Source: Sphingomonas sp. (GTDB taxonomy: Bacteria > Pseudomonadota > Alphaproteobacteria > Sphingomonadales > Sphingomonadaceae). From it: a stretch of 64,000 nucleotides of DNA. The notes below the pieces were generated by a model. The model made no database searches, had not been told where the DNA came from, and worked only from the letters and a program-made list of their open reading frames with translations. Position numbers and translations under genes: made by a program. The DNA lies in assembly GCA_025936675.1 (NCBI GenBank), contig JAICSX010000001.1, positions 62,001-126,000 on the forward strand, written 5' to 3'. This document shows positions 34,547 through 44,352 of this stretch, piece by piece. How positions within the stretch are numbered: position 1 is the stretch's first letter; each line of letters opens with the position of its first letter.

Positions 34547-35586
34547 GGCCGCGGAGCAACCTCGGGCGTTTGGCTCGGGCCGTCGATCACCGGCCAGCCG
34601 TTCTGCCAGCGGATGCGATCGATCAGCATCACGCGGCGCGTGTTGATCTCGTCGGTTGGCTTGACTCGAGGACGGCGCACGTCGACGGCGTGATAGACGA
34701 TCCAGTCCCGGCCCGATGCGTCCGTGATCACGCTGTTATGCCCCGGCGCGATCCAGGTGCCCCGCCTTTCCAGAATGATGCTGTGCGGTTTGCCCGTCGC
34801 CTGCTCCAGCGTCTCGAACGGTCCCGTCGCGCTGCGCGAGCGCGCGATCATCACCGCGTAATTGGCCTTCGTGCCGCAGCAATTATCGCCCGAGTAGAAG
34901 AGATAATAATAGCCGCCGTGCCGAAGCATCCATGAGCCCTCGACGAGTACCGGAAAGGCACTCTTGTTGGGAGCCGGCCACACGAGGTCCTTGGGGACGC
35001 TTCCCGGCGCGAACGACATGCCGTCGGACGCCAGTTCCTGAACCTTGATCGGCTCGAAACCCGACCCCCAATAGAGCAGATGCTTGCCCGTCGCGGGATC
35101 GTCGAACTGCGTCGGGTCGATGTTGACGAAGCCCGAGCCGCACTTGAGCGGGTGTCCCATGTCGACGAACGGCCCGAGCGGTGACGTCGCGGTCGCAATT
35201 CCAAGACACAGGCCGTGGCGCTCGTCGGACGTATCGGGCTTGGCGGAGAAATACATGAGATAGCGCGCACCGTCGCGAACGACATGCGGCGCCCAGAAGT
35301 CCTGGGTCTTCGAGGCCCACGAAGGCTTTGTCGGCAAGGCGTCACCAAGCAGCTGCCAGTGGACCAGATCGGAAGATCGCGCGAGTTGGATGTCGATCCA
35401 CTTGCCGTCACGCTCCGTCTGCGTTGCGTAGGCATAATAGAGACCATCGGGCGCGTGGAGCAGCGCGGGATCCGGGAAATCCGCGTCTATGACCGGATTG
35501 GTGTAGGTCGCCTCGGTTGGCGCGATCGGCGTTGCACAACCGGCGAGCGAAAGCAGCGCGGCGAAGCCAAGCGGGAACAGGCGCAT
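34543..35586 (-). CDS. GH43 glycoside hydrolase, predicted lipoprotein
   Basis: 347 aa from the ATG at 35586, with a lipobox LAGC at residues 14-17. Five-bladed propeller signatures of GH43: NPVIDADFPDP (catalytic base Asp in the FPDP motif), D157 (NIDPTQFDD, pKa modulator) and E216 (VLVEGSW, acid), plus a GHNS at residues 282-285. GH43 enzymes are alpha-L-arabinofuranosidases, arabinanases or beta-xylosidases. The GHNS and propeller spacing fit the arabinanase-type subfamilies. Divergent from the second GH43 gene with 87 bp between. Confidence 0.9.
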   Translation of the reverse strand: MRLFPLGFAALLSLAGCATPIAPTEATYTNPVIDADFPDPALLHAPDGLYYAYATQTERDGKWIDIQLARSSDLVHWQLLGDALPTKPSWASKTQDFWAPHVVRDGARYLMYFSAKPDTSDERHGLCLGIATATSPLGPFVDMGHPLKCGSGFVNIDPTQFDDPATGKHLLYWGSGFEPIKVQELASDGMSFAPGSVPKDLVWPAPNKSAFPVLVEGSWMLRHGGYYYLFYSGDNCCGTKANYAVMIARSRSATGPFETLEQATGKPHSIILERRGTWIAPGHNSVITDASGRDWIVYHAVDVRRPRVKPTDEINTRRVMLIDRIRWQNGWPVIDGPSQTPEVAPRP

Positions 35587-35673
35587 GGCTGCTCCATACA
35601 GCGTCACGTTCAGGTTGCGGAAGGGCCTGCGGCGGCTACCTTTATGACCGACTCGACATAGGAGGAGGCGCCA

Positions 35674-36690
35674 GTGGCATTTCGCGCAATCTTGCGGCGC
35701 TTCGCTTTCGCCGCACTTTCTCTCGTTTCCGTTGCGGCATCGGCAGACCCGTCGTTCGTGCCGGCCCTCACGGAGAATTTCCCCGACGCCTTCGTGCTTC
35801 CGCACGGGTCGGAATTCATTGCTTATTCGACCAATGATGGCCCGAACGTGCCGATCGCCACGTCGAAGGACCTGGTCCACTGGAGCTTCGTCGGCGATCC
35901 CGCGACGGGCAAGCAGCGCGATGCGCTGCCGACGCTTGGAAGCTGGGCAAAGGCCGGCTTCACCTGGGCCCCGGAGGTGCTGCAGCTCGGCGGGAAATAT
36001 CTGCTTTATTACACCGCCAGCGACCGGCGGAAGGACATGCAGTGCATCGGCGTGGCGGTCGCTTCGGACCCGCTGGGGCCGTTCATCGACAGCAACGCTG
36101 ACCCGATGGTCTGCCAGACGGATCTCGGCGGAAGCATCGACGCCGACGCGTTCCGCGACAGCGACGGCAAGCTCTATCTCTACTTCAAGAACGACGGCAA
36201 CAGGGTCCATCAGCGAACTTCACTGTGGGGGCAGGCGCTCGCCCCGGACGGATTGTCGGTCACTGGCCAACCGGTCGAATTGCTGAAAGACAATCAAGGC
36301 TGGGAGGACCGGGTCGTCGAAGCGCCGACGATGGTCCGCTCTCCCGTCGGCTACGAATTGTTCTTCTCCGGCGGTTTCTTCGGCTGGAACCCCGAGGAGG
36401 GCGGGCTTTCACCCTATGCGATGGGCTATGCCAGCTGCTCGGGCCCGCTCGGCCCCTGCACCGCCGCAAAGGAGAACCCGATCCTTCACAGCTTCAACGA
36501 CCGCCAAGCGGGCTGCCTCAGCGGCCCCGGCCATCAGAGCATCTTCAGCGTTGGGACTCACACCTTGATCAGTTTCCACGCGTGGGAGGCGAGCAGCGGC
36601 TGCCGCAAGGTCGACAACCGGCGCTATCTCTATGTTGCGCCATTGTTCTGGAAGGATGGCAAGCCCGAGATCGGGCCGAGCCTGCGTTAA
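35674..36690 (+). CDS. GH43 glycoside hydrolase, exported
   Basis: 338 aa with a signal peptide (AFAALSLVSVAASA). Catalytic residues: D38 in ENFPDAF, D156 in GSIDADAF and E216 in VVEAPTM. The W-A-P-E motif (TWAPEVL, residues 98-103) is typical of GH43. No accessory carbohydrate-binding module is fused. It is likely periplasmic and works with the lipoprotein GH43 and the esterases on arabinoxylan- or arabinan-like chains. Overlaps 4 bp with the halogenase-like gene. Confidence 0.9.
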   Translation: MAFRAILRRFAFAALSLVSVAASADPSFVPALTENFPDAFVLPHGSEFIAYSTNDGPNVPIATSKDLVHWSFVGDPATGKQRDALPTLGSWAKAGFTWAPEVLQLGGKYLLYYTASDRRKDMQCIGVAVASDPLGPFIDSNADPMVCQTDLGGSIDADAFRDSDGKLYLYFKNDGNRVHQRTSLWGQALAPDGLSVTGQPVELLKDNQGWEDRVVEAPTMVRSPVGYELFFSGGFFGWNPEEGGLSPYAMGYASCSGPLGPCTAAKENPILHSFNDRQAGCLSGPGHQSIFSVGTHTLISFHAWEASSGCRKVDNRRYLYVAPLFWKDGKPEIGPSLR

Positions 36691-38207
36691 GCCGGCACCT
36701 CCGCCGGGGCGGGACACGCCTGCTGGATGAAGTCTGCGTGTGTTGGCATGTGCTCCGCCATGTGCCGGTAGCTTTGGCGCATCTTCTCCAGCGCTTCGTT
36801 GACCAATGCCGGATCGATTGCCCGGGCCGTGGGCTCCGCCTCATCGGGGACGATCCCCTGCCCGAGCAAGACCGCGACCCAGCTTGGCGTGCCGAACAGT
36901 TCGCGTCCCTCGCGGAAGACGCGGCCCTTTGTGCGCCACAGGTCGAGCTTCGACGCTAGGCTGTCGGGCACATCCATCGTGCGGCAGTAATTCCAGAAAT
37001 CGGAGTCGCGGCGACGCGTCGCCTTGTAGTGGAGTATGATGAAGTCGCGGATGTCCTCGACGAGATCCTCGATCTGGCGGTTATATTCGTCACGTTCGGC
37101 GGGACTGAAGCGCTTGTCCGGGAACAAGGCCAGCAGCTTCGTAATGCCCATCTGGATCAGGTGAATGCTGGTCGATTCGAGCGGTTCGATGAAGCCGCTG
37201 GCGAGACCCAGTGAGACGACGTTTGCGTTCCACGCGAGCCGTCGACGACCCGCGGTGAACGACAGGTGGCGCGGTTGTGCGGTTGGCTCGCTTTCCAAGT
37301 TCGAAAGCAGCTCTGCTTCGGCATCTTCCCGGCTCTGATATCCGCTCGAATAGACAAGCCCATTACCCATCCGATGCTGAAGCGGAATGCGCCACTGCCA
37401 CCCCGCCGCACGCGCGGTACACCGGACGTACGGCTCTGGAGGTCCCATAAGCGGCGTCGGCACCGCAACGGCCCCGTCGCAGGGCAGCCAGCGGCTCCAG
37501 TCCTCGTATCCAGTGCCGAGCTTCTCTTCGATCAGCAGGCCGCGAAAGCCGGAGCAATCGATGAACAACTCGCCATTGATCGATTGGCCGTCGGCGAGCG
37601 TCACACTCATCACATGCGCGCTCTCGCTATCGACGCTCACGTCGACGATCTTGCCTTCGATGCGGGTCACGCCTTGCGCTTCCGCGCGGCCGCGCAGGAA
37701 GCGCGCGTAAAGCGATGCGTCAAAGTGGAACGCATAGGCGAGCTGCGACAGCGGCAATCGTGCGTCCGGCGGCGGCCTCGCGAAACGGTCGAGAGCTGCG
37801 GCGACGCCGCTCATGGACCATTCGCGGATGTCGGGCAGCGGTCGGCGTTTTGCTTCGGCGAGATAGAGCTGGTGGAAGTGGACGCCGCGAAGATCATGGC
37901 CGTGCGGGCCGAACGGGTGGAAATAGCGCTCGCCTAGTTCCCCCCAGTCGACGAACTCGATTCCCAGCTTGAACGTGCCCTGGCAGGCCGCGAGGAACTC
38001 ATCCTCATTGATACCGGCCATGTCGTTGAAGGCAGCGAGATGCGGAATGGTGGCTTCGCCGACGCCGACAGTCCCGATCTCGTCGGATTCAATCAACCTA
38101 ATTTCCAGTCCTGGCGCGGCAAGTCGCCTGGAGAAGGCGACTGCGGCCATCCAGCCCGCGGTTCCCCCGCCGACGATCACGATTCGGCGGATGGCGTGGT
38201 CACTCAT
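36687..38207 (-). CDS. Tryptophan-halogenase-family flavoprotein
   Basis: 506 aa from the ATG at 38207. FAD motif VGGGTAGW (residues ~12-19), catalytic lysine K80 (FKLGIEF, equal to PrnA K79), the halogenase W-x-W-x-I-P motif (GWQWRIPL, near residue 270) and the FIEPLEST block with the conserved Glu. All features of flavin-dependent halogenases are kept, but the sequence gives no proof of halogenation: members of this group are found beside TonB receptors in sphingomonads, Xanthomonas and Caulobacter, where their function in sugar loci is unresolved. It lies directly before the TonB receptor on the same strand, 45 bp apart. Confidence 0.9.
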   Translation of the reverse strand: MSDHAIRRIVIVGGGTAGWMAAVAFSRRLAAPGLEIRLIESDEIGTVGVGEATIPHLAAFNDMAGINEDEFLAACQGTFKLGIEFVDWGELGERYFHPFGPHGHDLRGVHFHQLYLAEAKRRPLPDIREWSMSGVAAALDRFARPPPDARLPLSQLAYAFHFDASLYARFLRGRAEAQGVTRIEGKIVDVSVDSESAHVMSVTLADGQSINGELFIDCSGFRGLLIEEKLGTGYEDWSRWLPCDGAVAVPTPLMGPPEPYVRCTARAAGWQWRIPLQHRMGNGLVYSSGYQSREDAEAELLSNLESEPTAQPRHLSFTAGRRRLAWNANVVSLGLASGFIEPLESTSIHLIQMGITKLLALFPDKRFSPAERDEYNRQIEDLVEDIRDFIILHYKATRRRDSDFWNYCRTMDVPDSLASKLDLWRTKGRVFREGRELFGTPSWVAVLLGQGIVPDEAEPTARAIDPALVNEALEKMRQSYRHMAEHMPTHADFIQQACPAPAEVPA

Positions 38208-38251
38208 GCCCGCCATCCTACACCCGAAATCGCCGTTTATTCTGACCTAGA

Positions 38252-41221
38252 TTATGAGCCGCGTTCCGGCGCGGGCGCCGGTGGCGGCGGGGGTGGCGGA
38301 GCTGGTTCGGCTGCCGGCGGTAGCGGCGGCGGCGGTGGCGGAGGTGCCATCACCGGCGGAGGCGGCGCCGCGCGACGCGCTTTCCCGCCGAAGTGGAAGC
38401 GCACGCCTGCGGAGACAATCTCCTCCTCGTACCGCACCATCATCGGGAAAATCTCAGCTCTCGTCACTTGGCCGTTCGCCGCCGTCCAGCGCTGGACGTC
38501 ATCCTTGAACGGATGATTGAGGATGTTCGTCCAGTCGACAAAGAAGGTGACGTTGTCGTGGAGGTTGTAGCTCGCTGACAAGTCGAGCCGCGGGGAGGGC
38601 CGTGCATGGCCCTGAAGGCCGCCTGGATCGATCGGCCCTTCAGGATAGGGCGTGCGCCAGTTATAGGCGAGCCGCACGGATACGGGACCGTGCTCGTACA
38701 TGCCCACCAGGTTGAAGGTCCACGGGGATACGTCCACGATCGGCAGGTTATAAGTGCCGCCGGCAAACTGCGTGTCGGCCTTCGCCTTGATGTACGTTGC
38801 GTTCGCTTCGATGCCGAAGGAGCGGAGCCAGTCGGGCGTGCCGGCAAAATCGAAGAAGGTGCGAACCTGCGCCTCGAAGCCGTTGATCTTCGCCTTGTCT
38901 GTATTGACCGGAGCGCTGACCTGGATCGTGTAGCCGTTCGCCGTCGTTCCCGGATAGTTGATCAGTTCATTGACGATGAAGCCCCGCATGTCGCGGTGGA
39001 AGGCGCCAATCGACGCGAAACCAGTGTTCGAGAAATAATATTCGAGGCTCGCGTCGTAGTTCCACGACCTCAGCGGCTTCAGGAACGGGTTGCCGCCGCT
39101 TCCGGTGAGCAGGCATTGGGTGATGGTAGGATTGCAAGTGCCGCCGGTCGTGTCGGCGAGCCCAAGCCGCGGGTTCAGCTGCTGGAACGTCGGGCGAGTG
39201 CGCGTCTTGGTCACGGCCAGCCGCAGCAACCAATCCCTTCCGAAGTGAACGTTGACGTTCGCGTTCGGAAGCCAGTCCGTGTACGAATTCTTGTAATCCA
39301 CGGGTGTGACGACATTCGTCGGGGCAGTAACCGAGAACCCGGCGATGTCTTCCTTGGTTCGGACAACACGCAGGCCAAGAATGCCGTCCGCGAATGTATC
39401 ACCCTGGCCGATCTTGAAGTTCAGCTGGCCGTAAGCCGCATATGATTTCTCATTGATGTTGAATCGGCTCGTGGGGTTGATCGCGGGATCGTTGGTATCG
39501 GCAGCGATTCCGTGTGCGACGTCAAACTGCCTGAGCTGAAGCATGTTGTTCCAGACGCTGTCGAACGTCGGACCCAGCCAGGTGATTGGAGTCGGCGCGT
39601 TGCTGTCGCCGCGGAATCCGCTCGGGTACAACTCGTAAGTGAGCGGCACCGCGCTGATCGGAATGTTGAGATCCCCGGCATAGGCGTAGCGATCGCCGAA
39701 CCGATCCGACGCGTTACGATCGACATAGCGCACGCCCCACTGGATCTTGCTCAGGAAATCGATCCCGCTCGGCGTATATTCGAAGTCGAGGCGGCCTTGC
39801 CAATCGTCGCCATGCGGCCGCTGGCGTGCCTCGTAGAAGCCGCGATAATTGTAGTTGGCGGGATTTGTGAAATCCAGTCCGTTGACGTTGAAGGTCGGTC
39901 CGTTTCCGCCCGGCTCTCCGCTGTACCAGTCGACGGTATAATTGTGCGTCGGAATGACGAAGTCGACGCTCTCGGTGAAGAGCTGGAAGGTGCTGGTGGT
40001 GCGCGCGAGATCGGTCGTTATGCGCAGCGGCCCCGCATCCCAGCTACCGCCAACCGCAAACTGGTAAGTGTTGGTCTTGCGCTTGGTCGCGCCCTGGAAA
40101 CCGTCGGGGAACGAATTGGGGTCTCCCAGGCGACCGTTGGCAAAAGTCGGATCGCCGCAACAGGTACCCGGGTTGGCGACAGTGCCGCTGACGACATGCC
40201 CCTGGCTGTCGAGGACGACATTGCTGAACGGTCCGCCGCCCCACAGCGGGAAATCGAGCTCACGATCTGTCCAACTGTCCCGATATCCTTGCCAAAGCCC
40301 TTCGGCGTAGAATTCGAGTCCCGGATGCGGTCGCCACTGGATCGCGCCGTTGATTGACGGACGCTTGCGATCGCCCTCGTTGTACTGAAGCTGAGGCCAA
40401 TCGCCTCCCGAGCGTCCGCCCGCCAAGTCGACGATGTTGAAGTGAAAGCGGCGGATCGAATCCCGGTAATGCATTTGCGTGTAGGAGAAGTTGATCAGCG
40501 CCCCGACTTCGCCCTCATCCCCGACGCGCCAACGATCGGATAGGAGGATATTCCCGCTGGGTTTCACGTCACGCGACTGCCTTGGATAAATCGCCCATGC
40601 CGACCCGTCGATTTCAAGGCCGTTGAAGTCGAAGGGGCGCCGCGAGCGCACGTTGATGAGACCCGCGATCCCCGGCTCGACGAGATTTGCAGTCGATGTC
40701 TTGAACGCCTCGATCGCTGCGATGGCACCCGACGGAAAATCCTGAAGGGCGACGGAGCGCGTTTCCGCCGTGAAGATCTCCCGGCTGTCATAGGTCGTCG
40801 TGTAATAAGTGTTGTCGAAACCGCGAAGGAGCACACGACCCGCTTCCCCGCGCGAGCGCTCGACCTCGACGCCCGGAATGCGCGCGGCTGTGTCTGAAAC
40901 CGTGATGTCGGGGAGCTTGCCGATGTCCTCGGCAACGATGGCATCGACAACTTGCGGACTGTTCTTCTTGATGTTGCGTGCTGACTGCAACGAGCGCCTG
41001 AGCCCGGTAACGACGATGGCGCTTTCACTCGTGCTGCCGTTCGCGGCCTGTCCGCTGTTCGGCGCGTCGGCATTCTGGGCGGGCTGAGCGGGATTTTGTT
41101 GCGCTGTCGCGTTAGGGTTTGGTGGCGGTGCAGGCTGGTCCTGCGCAACTGCCGGCGCTGCGATTCCCAACGCAGCAGCCAGTGTGGTGGTGCACCAAAG
41201 TACCGAGCGAACACGCCGCAT
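38252..41221 (-). CDS. TonB-dependent receptor with proline-rich C-terminal tail
   Basis: 989 aa from the ATG at 41221. Signal peptide, then a Gln/Asn/Pro-rich linker, a TonB-box-like ESAIVVTG, the plug domain (LPDITVSDTAARIPGVEVER, RGFDNTYYTT) and a 22-strand barrel. The barrel appears to end in the usual aromatic signature AGVRFHF, but is followed by ~50 residues of APPPPVMAPPPPPPPLPP-like sequence ending APAPERGS. That tail is unusual because TBDT barrels normally end at the terminal aromatic residue. Its place in a GH43/halogenase/ABC locus implies an oligosaccharide ligand. Confidence 0.93.
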   Translation of the reverse strand: MRRVRSVLWCTTTLAAALGIAAPAVAQDQPAPPPNPNATAQQNPAQPAQNADAPNSGQAANGSTSESAIVVTGLRRSLQSARNIKKNSPQVVDAIVAEDIGKLPDITVSDTAARIPGVEVERSRGEAGRVLLRGFDNTYYTTTYDSREIFTAETRSVALQDFPSGAIAAIEAFKTSTANLVEPGIAGLINVRSRRPFDFNGLEIDGSAWAIYPRQSRDVKPSGNILLSDRWRVGDEGEVGALINFSYTQMHYRDSIRRFHFNIVDLAGGRSGGDWPQLQYNEGDRKRPSINGAIQWRPHPGLEFYAEGLWQGYRDSWTDRELDFPLWGGGPFSNVVLDSQGHVVSGTVANPGTCCGDPTFANGRLGDPNSFPDGFQGATKRKTNTYQFAVGGSWDAGPLRITTDLARTTSTFQLFTESVDFVIPTHNYTVDWYSGEPGGNGPTFNVNGLDFTNPANYNYRGFYEARQRPHGDDWQGRLDFEYTPSGIDFLSKIQWGVRYVDRNASDRFGDRYAYAGDLNIPISAVPLTYELYPSGFRGDSNAPTPITWLGPTFDSVWNNMLQLRQFDVAHGIAADTNDPAINPTSRFNINEKSYAAYGQLNFKIGQGDTFADGILGLRVVRTKEDIAGFSVTAPTNVVTPVDYKNSYTDWLPNANVNVHFGRDWLLRLAVTKTRTRPTFQQLNPRLGLADTTGGTCNPTITQCLLTGSGGNPFLKPLRSWNYDASLEYYFSNTGFASIGAFHRDMRGFIVNELINYPGTTANGYTIQVSAPVNTDKAKINGFEAQVRTFFDFAGTPDWLRSFGIEANATYIKAKADTQFAGGTYNLPIVDVSPWTFNLVGMYEHGPVSVRLAYNWRTPYPEGPIDPGGLQGHARPSPRLDLSASYNLHDNVTFFVDWTNILNHPFKDDVQRWTAANGQVTRAEIFPMMVRYEEEIVSAGVRFHFGGKARRAAPPPPVMAPPPPPPPLPPAAEPAPPPPPPPAPAPERGS

Positions 41222-41343
41222 ATGAGCCCCCTCTTGCGACCAACAAAACAGCCGTAGATTCAAACGGCGTGTTACGCTTCTATTACGGGTTTTCAGAAGC
41301 TGACAAGAAGCAATCTGGCAACACTGATCGACATTAGTTTAGG

Positions 41344-42651
41344 CTAGTTGAGATGCCCGAGCAGGGCATCGACCCGGCGCTCCGCATCGGACAGCGCTTG
41401 CGGGACGCTCTTTTGCCCGGTGAAAGCCGCAGCCGCTTCTTCCCCGACGAGTCCTTCGATCGCGCTCTGCCGCTGCACATAGGGCGGCAGCTGCCGGCCC
41501 ATCGCCGCTAGCGGCGCAATGTCAGCGCGGTGCGGCAATTTCATGAAGCGCGGATCGGCGAGAACCGACTTGAAGGCGGGTATGTGGCCGGTGCGTGCCC
41601 AGTCGTAATTGTGAGCGGCCATGAATTTGAAGAAGCGCGCAATCGCTTCGCGCTGTTGCGGCGTCCGCTTGCGCGTCGGAACTACCCAGGTGTGGCCGCT
41701 CACATATTCGACGCGGTTCCCCCAAAGCCTTGGATAGGGAAAGACCGCGTAGCTGTTGTACAGCGGCCGCCCGGGCGTTTCCGCTTCCTGCTCGAATGAG
41801 CCGATCATCCACGTGCCGGTCGGATAAATTCCGCCTTCGCCATTGATGAACGCAGCGATCGCGCCCGGCGTATCCATGTTCCGCGTGCCGAGATGCTTCA
41901 CGTTGATCTCACGAAAGAATGTGGCGACTTGGACGCCGACCGGGGTGTTGAGCCTGATGTGCTTGGGATCGGGAAACAGCACAGCATTCTGCGCCATCAT
42001 GTAGGTGTATAAATTGCGAGCGGCGCCCGCCGGATCGCCCACCAGGCTCTGGATGAAATAAGGCTTTCCGGTGCGCCGCTCGAACTGATTCGCCTGCGCG
42101 ATGAGCTCAGCCGCGCTGTTAGGAAGCATGGGCTTCCCGCCGCGCATCAGGCCGGCCTTGGCGAACAGTGCTGTATTGACGTGGAACAGGCCGCCGTGCG
42201 TGTCCCACGGAAGCCCATATTCATGGGCTCCGATGGTCACGCCGGTTCGGCTCGCGTCGGTGAAGTCGCTCGTGCTGATCCCGGCCTTCGCAAGGTACCA
42301 GTCGACGGGCTCGAGCAGGCCTTTCAGCGCATAATCGCTGATCACGCCTTCATGCATCGTGACGAGATCCGGCGGATCGCGCGCAGCCATCTGCGCGGTC
42401 AGCTGCGGATAGCCTGGCCACGCGACCACATTGACGTCGATATGGATGTCGGGATTCTCCGCATTGAAGCGGTTGATCAGAGTCGTGATAATTCCGCATT
42501 CGCCTTCCGCATGCACGACGTCGATGCTTCCGCCATATTCGGCTCCGCACTCGCCGAAAAAACGCTGCAGATAGATGTGCGTTTTATGGTCGCTTCGCGC
42601 GCAGCTGCCGAGCGCAAGCAGCAGCAGAAGAGCCGCGGCTGCGCGGATCAT
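41344..42651 (-). CDS. ABC sugar-binding lipoprotein
   Basis: 435 aa from the ATG at 42651. A lipobox ALGSC (Cys at ~17) makes it a lipoprotein. It is a type-1 solute-binding protein (NRFNAENPDIHIDV, DLVTMHEGV, GIYPTGTWMIGSF). Between the signal and the first lobe an extra ~30 residues contain two Cys (FFGECGAEY ... GECG). It delivers a sugar to the permeases that precede it; its ATG overlaps the MalG-type stop (ATGA). Confidence 0.92.
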   Translation of the reverse strand: MIRAAAALLLLLALGSCARSDHKTHIYLQRFFGECGAEYGGSIDVVHAEGECGIITTLINRFNAENPDIHIDVNVVAWPGYPQLTAQMAARDPPDLVTMHEGVISDYALKGLLEPVDWYLAKAGISTSDFTDASRTGVTIGAHEYGLPWDTHGGLFHVNTALFAKAGLMRGGKPMLPNSAAELIAQANQFERRTGKPYFIQSLVGDPAGAARNLYTYMMAQNAVLFPDPKHIRLNTPVGVQVATFFREINVKHLGTRNMDTPGAIAAFINGEGGIYPTGTWMIGSFEQEAETPGRPLYNSYAVFPYPRLWGNRVEYVSGHTWVVPTRKRTPQQREAIARFFKFMAAHNYDWARTGHIPAFKSVLADPRFMKLPHRADIAPLAAMGRQLPPYVQRQSAIEGLVGEEAAAAFTGQKSVPQALSDAERRVDALLGHLN

Positions 42652-43484
42652 CGCAATGCAGCGCCGGCCATCGCGCGGACGATCTGCTTCTGGAAGATGA
42701 TGTAGACAAGGAAGATTGGGATCGACGCGAACACCGCCTGCGCCATCAGGTAGCCGAGCCCGCTCGTCTGGGCATAGTTCATCTGCGCAGCGGCAAGGCC
42801 GACAGTCAGCGTGTACATGTCGCTGCGTGTCGCGCTGATCAGCGGCCACCAATAATCGTTCCACGCGCCAAGGAAAGTGAACACCGCGAGCGTCGATTGC
42901 GCGGGGATCGTCAGCGGCACGATGATCTTCCAGAAGATCGTCCAGCGCGACGCTCCATCGAGCATTGCCGCCTCGTCGAGTTCCTTTGGAATACCGCGCA
43001 TGTAGGTCGTCATGAAGAACACGCCAAATGGCGCGACGAGTCCGGGCAGAATCAAACCCGGATAGCTGTTGTGCAGGTGCAGCCAGGCGAACAGCTCGTG
43101 CTGCGGAAGGATCACCGCCTGGCTCGGAACTGCTAGCCCGAGCAGGACGATGACGAACAACGTCTTGCGCAACGGGAAATCGAGCCGGGCGAATGCATAG
43201 CCGGCGAGGCTCGCGAGGATGAGGACTCCTGCGGTCTGCCCGACCGCGACGATCGCGCTATTCAACAGCCATCGCGTTGTCAGGCTGTTGCCGAAGATCG
43301 CCGCGTAATTGTGAAGCGTGTAGGGCCCGTGAAGGGCGGCCTCGCTGTGACCCACGAGCTCGGCATTGTTCTTGAGCGACAGCAGGAGCGTCCACAGCAG
43401 CGGCGCAACCATGACCAGCGCGCCAAGCGACAGGCCCGCCCAGCCTAACGGCGTCAGTCGACCGCGCTGAACGCTAGCGGCCAT
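42648..43484 (-). CDS. ABC sugar transporter permease, MalG-like
   Basis: 278 aa, six transmembrane helices. EAA loop KELDEAAMLDGASRWTIFWKI at residues ~175-195, the interface with the ATPase. Belongs to the CUT1 carbohydrate class. Overlaps the upstream MalF-type gene by 11 bp and the SBP gene by 4 bp, one operon. Confidence 0.93.
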   Translation of the reverse strand: MAASVQRGRLTPLGWAGLSLGALVMVAPLLWTLLLSLKNNAELVGHSEAALHGPYTLHNYAAIFGNSLTTRWLLNSAIVAVGQTAGVLILASLAGYAFARLDFPLRKTLFVIVLLGLAVPSQAVILPQHELFAWLHLHNSYPGLILPGLVAPFGVFFMTTYMRGIPKELDEAAMLDGASRWTIFWKIIVPLTIPAQSTLAVFTFLGAWNDYWWPLISATRSDMYTLTVGLAAAQMNYAQTSGLGYLMAQAVFASIPIFLVYIIFQKQIVRAMAGAALR

Positions 43485-44352
43485 CGGCTGCTCCAGTCGC
43501 TCGCCCTGTCGCCCAATATTGGGTGAGCGTCACGGCAAGAATGATGAGGAAAAGGATTTCAGCTGCAGCGCTCGCATAGCCGAGCTCCCACCGGCCGAAC
43601 GCCGCCTCGAACAGAAACAGGACGGCGGTGCGCGATGCGCCGCTCGGTCCGCCTGCGGTCAACAGTTGCGATTGGCCGAACAGCTGCAGTTGCGAGGCGG
43701 TCTGGAGCATCACGACCAGCACCAGTGTCCTGCGAAGCGACGGCAGAGTGATGCGTCGAAAGGTCGTCCAGCGGCTTGCTCTGTCAAGCGCTGCCGCTTC
43801 GTACATGTCTTCCGGGATCTGCTGCAGGCCGGCGAGGAACAGCAGCATCGGGAAGCCAAGTGACCACCAGATGGTCGTTAGCGCGAGCGCCGGAAGCACG
43901 AGATGCTCATCCGACAGGAAGGGCAGCGGCTGCCAGCCAATCGCTTTCCAGGCATCACCCAGCAAGCCGGCGTCGGGCGCCAGGATGAATCGCCAAATGA
44001 GGGTCACGATCGTCACTGACAGCACGGCCGACGAGAAGAAGATTCCGCGAACGACAGCTGCTCCCTTGCCTGCACGATTCAGTGCAAGCGCGAGAAGCAA
44101 AGCGATGATGGTCAGCGGCGGAACGATCATCAACGTGACTTCGAACGTGTTGATGAGCGAGGTCCCGAAGACCGGATCGTGAAGCAGTCGCGCGTAATTG
44201 CCGAAGCCGACGAAATGGCCGTCACCGAACAGGTCGACCTGGTTGAGGCTGAGCCACACGCCCCTAAGCAGCGGAAAGATCAGGATCAGCGAGTAAAGTG
44301 CGAGGAACGGCAGTGCGAACAGCAGCCCGCGCCAATCCCGCGAGGAGCTCAT
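43474..44352 (-). CDS. ABC sugar transporter permease, MalF-like
   Basis: 292 aa, six helices. Its EAA loop reads IPEDMYEAAALDRASRWTTF. A CUT1 family inner-membrane protein, pairing with the MalG-like permease. Its first codon overlaps the ATPase gene stop by 4 bp. Confidence 0.93.
   Translation of the reverse strand: MSSSRDWRGLLFALPFLALYSLILIFPLLRGVWLSLNQVDLFGDGHFVGFGNYARLLHDPVFGTSLINTFEVTLMIVPPLTIIALLLALALNRAGKGAAVVRGIFFSSAVLSVTIVTLIWRFILAPDAGLLGDAWKAIGWQPLPFLSDEHLVLPALALTTIWWSLGFPMLLFLAGLQQIPEDMYEAAALDRASRWTTFRRITLPSLRRTLVLVVMLQTASQLQLFGQSQLLTAGGPSGASRTAVLFLFEAAFGRWELGYASAAAEILFLIILAVTLTQYWATGRATGAADGR

Noticed and set aside
38040..38516. Gly-rich plus-strand frame with GGGGG tracts
   Set aside because: It is the complement of the proline-rich TonB-receptor tail.
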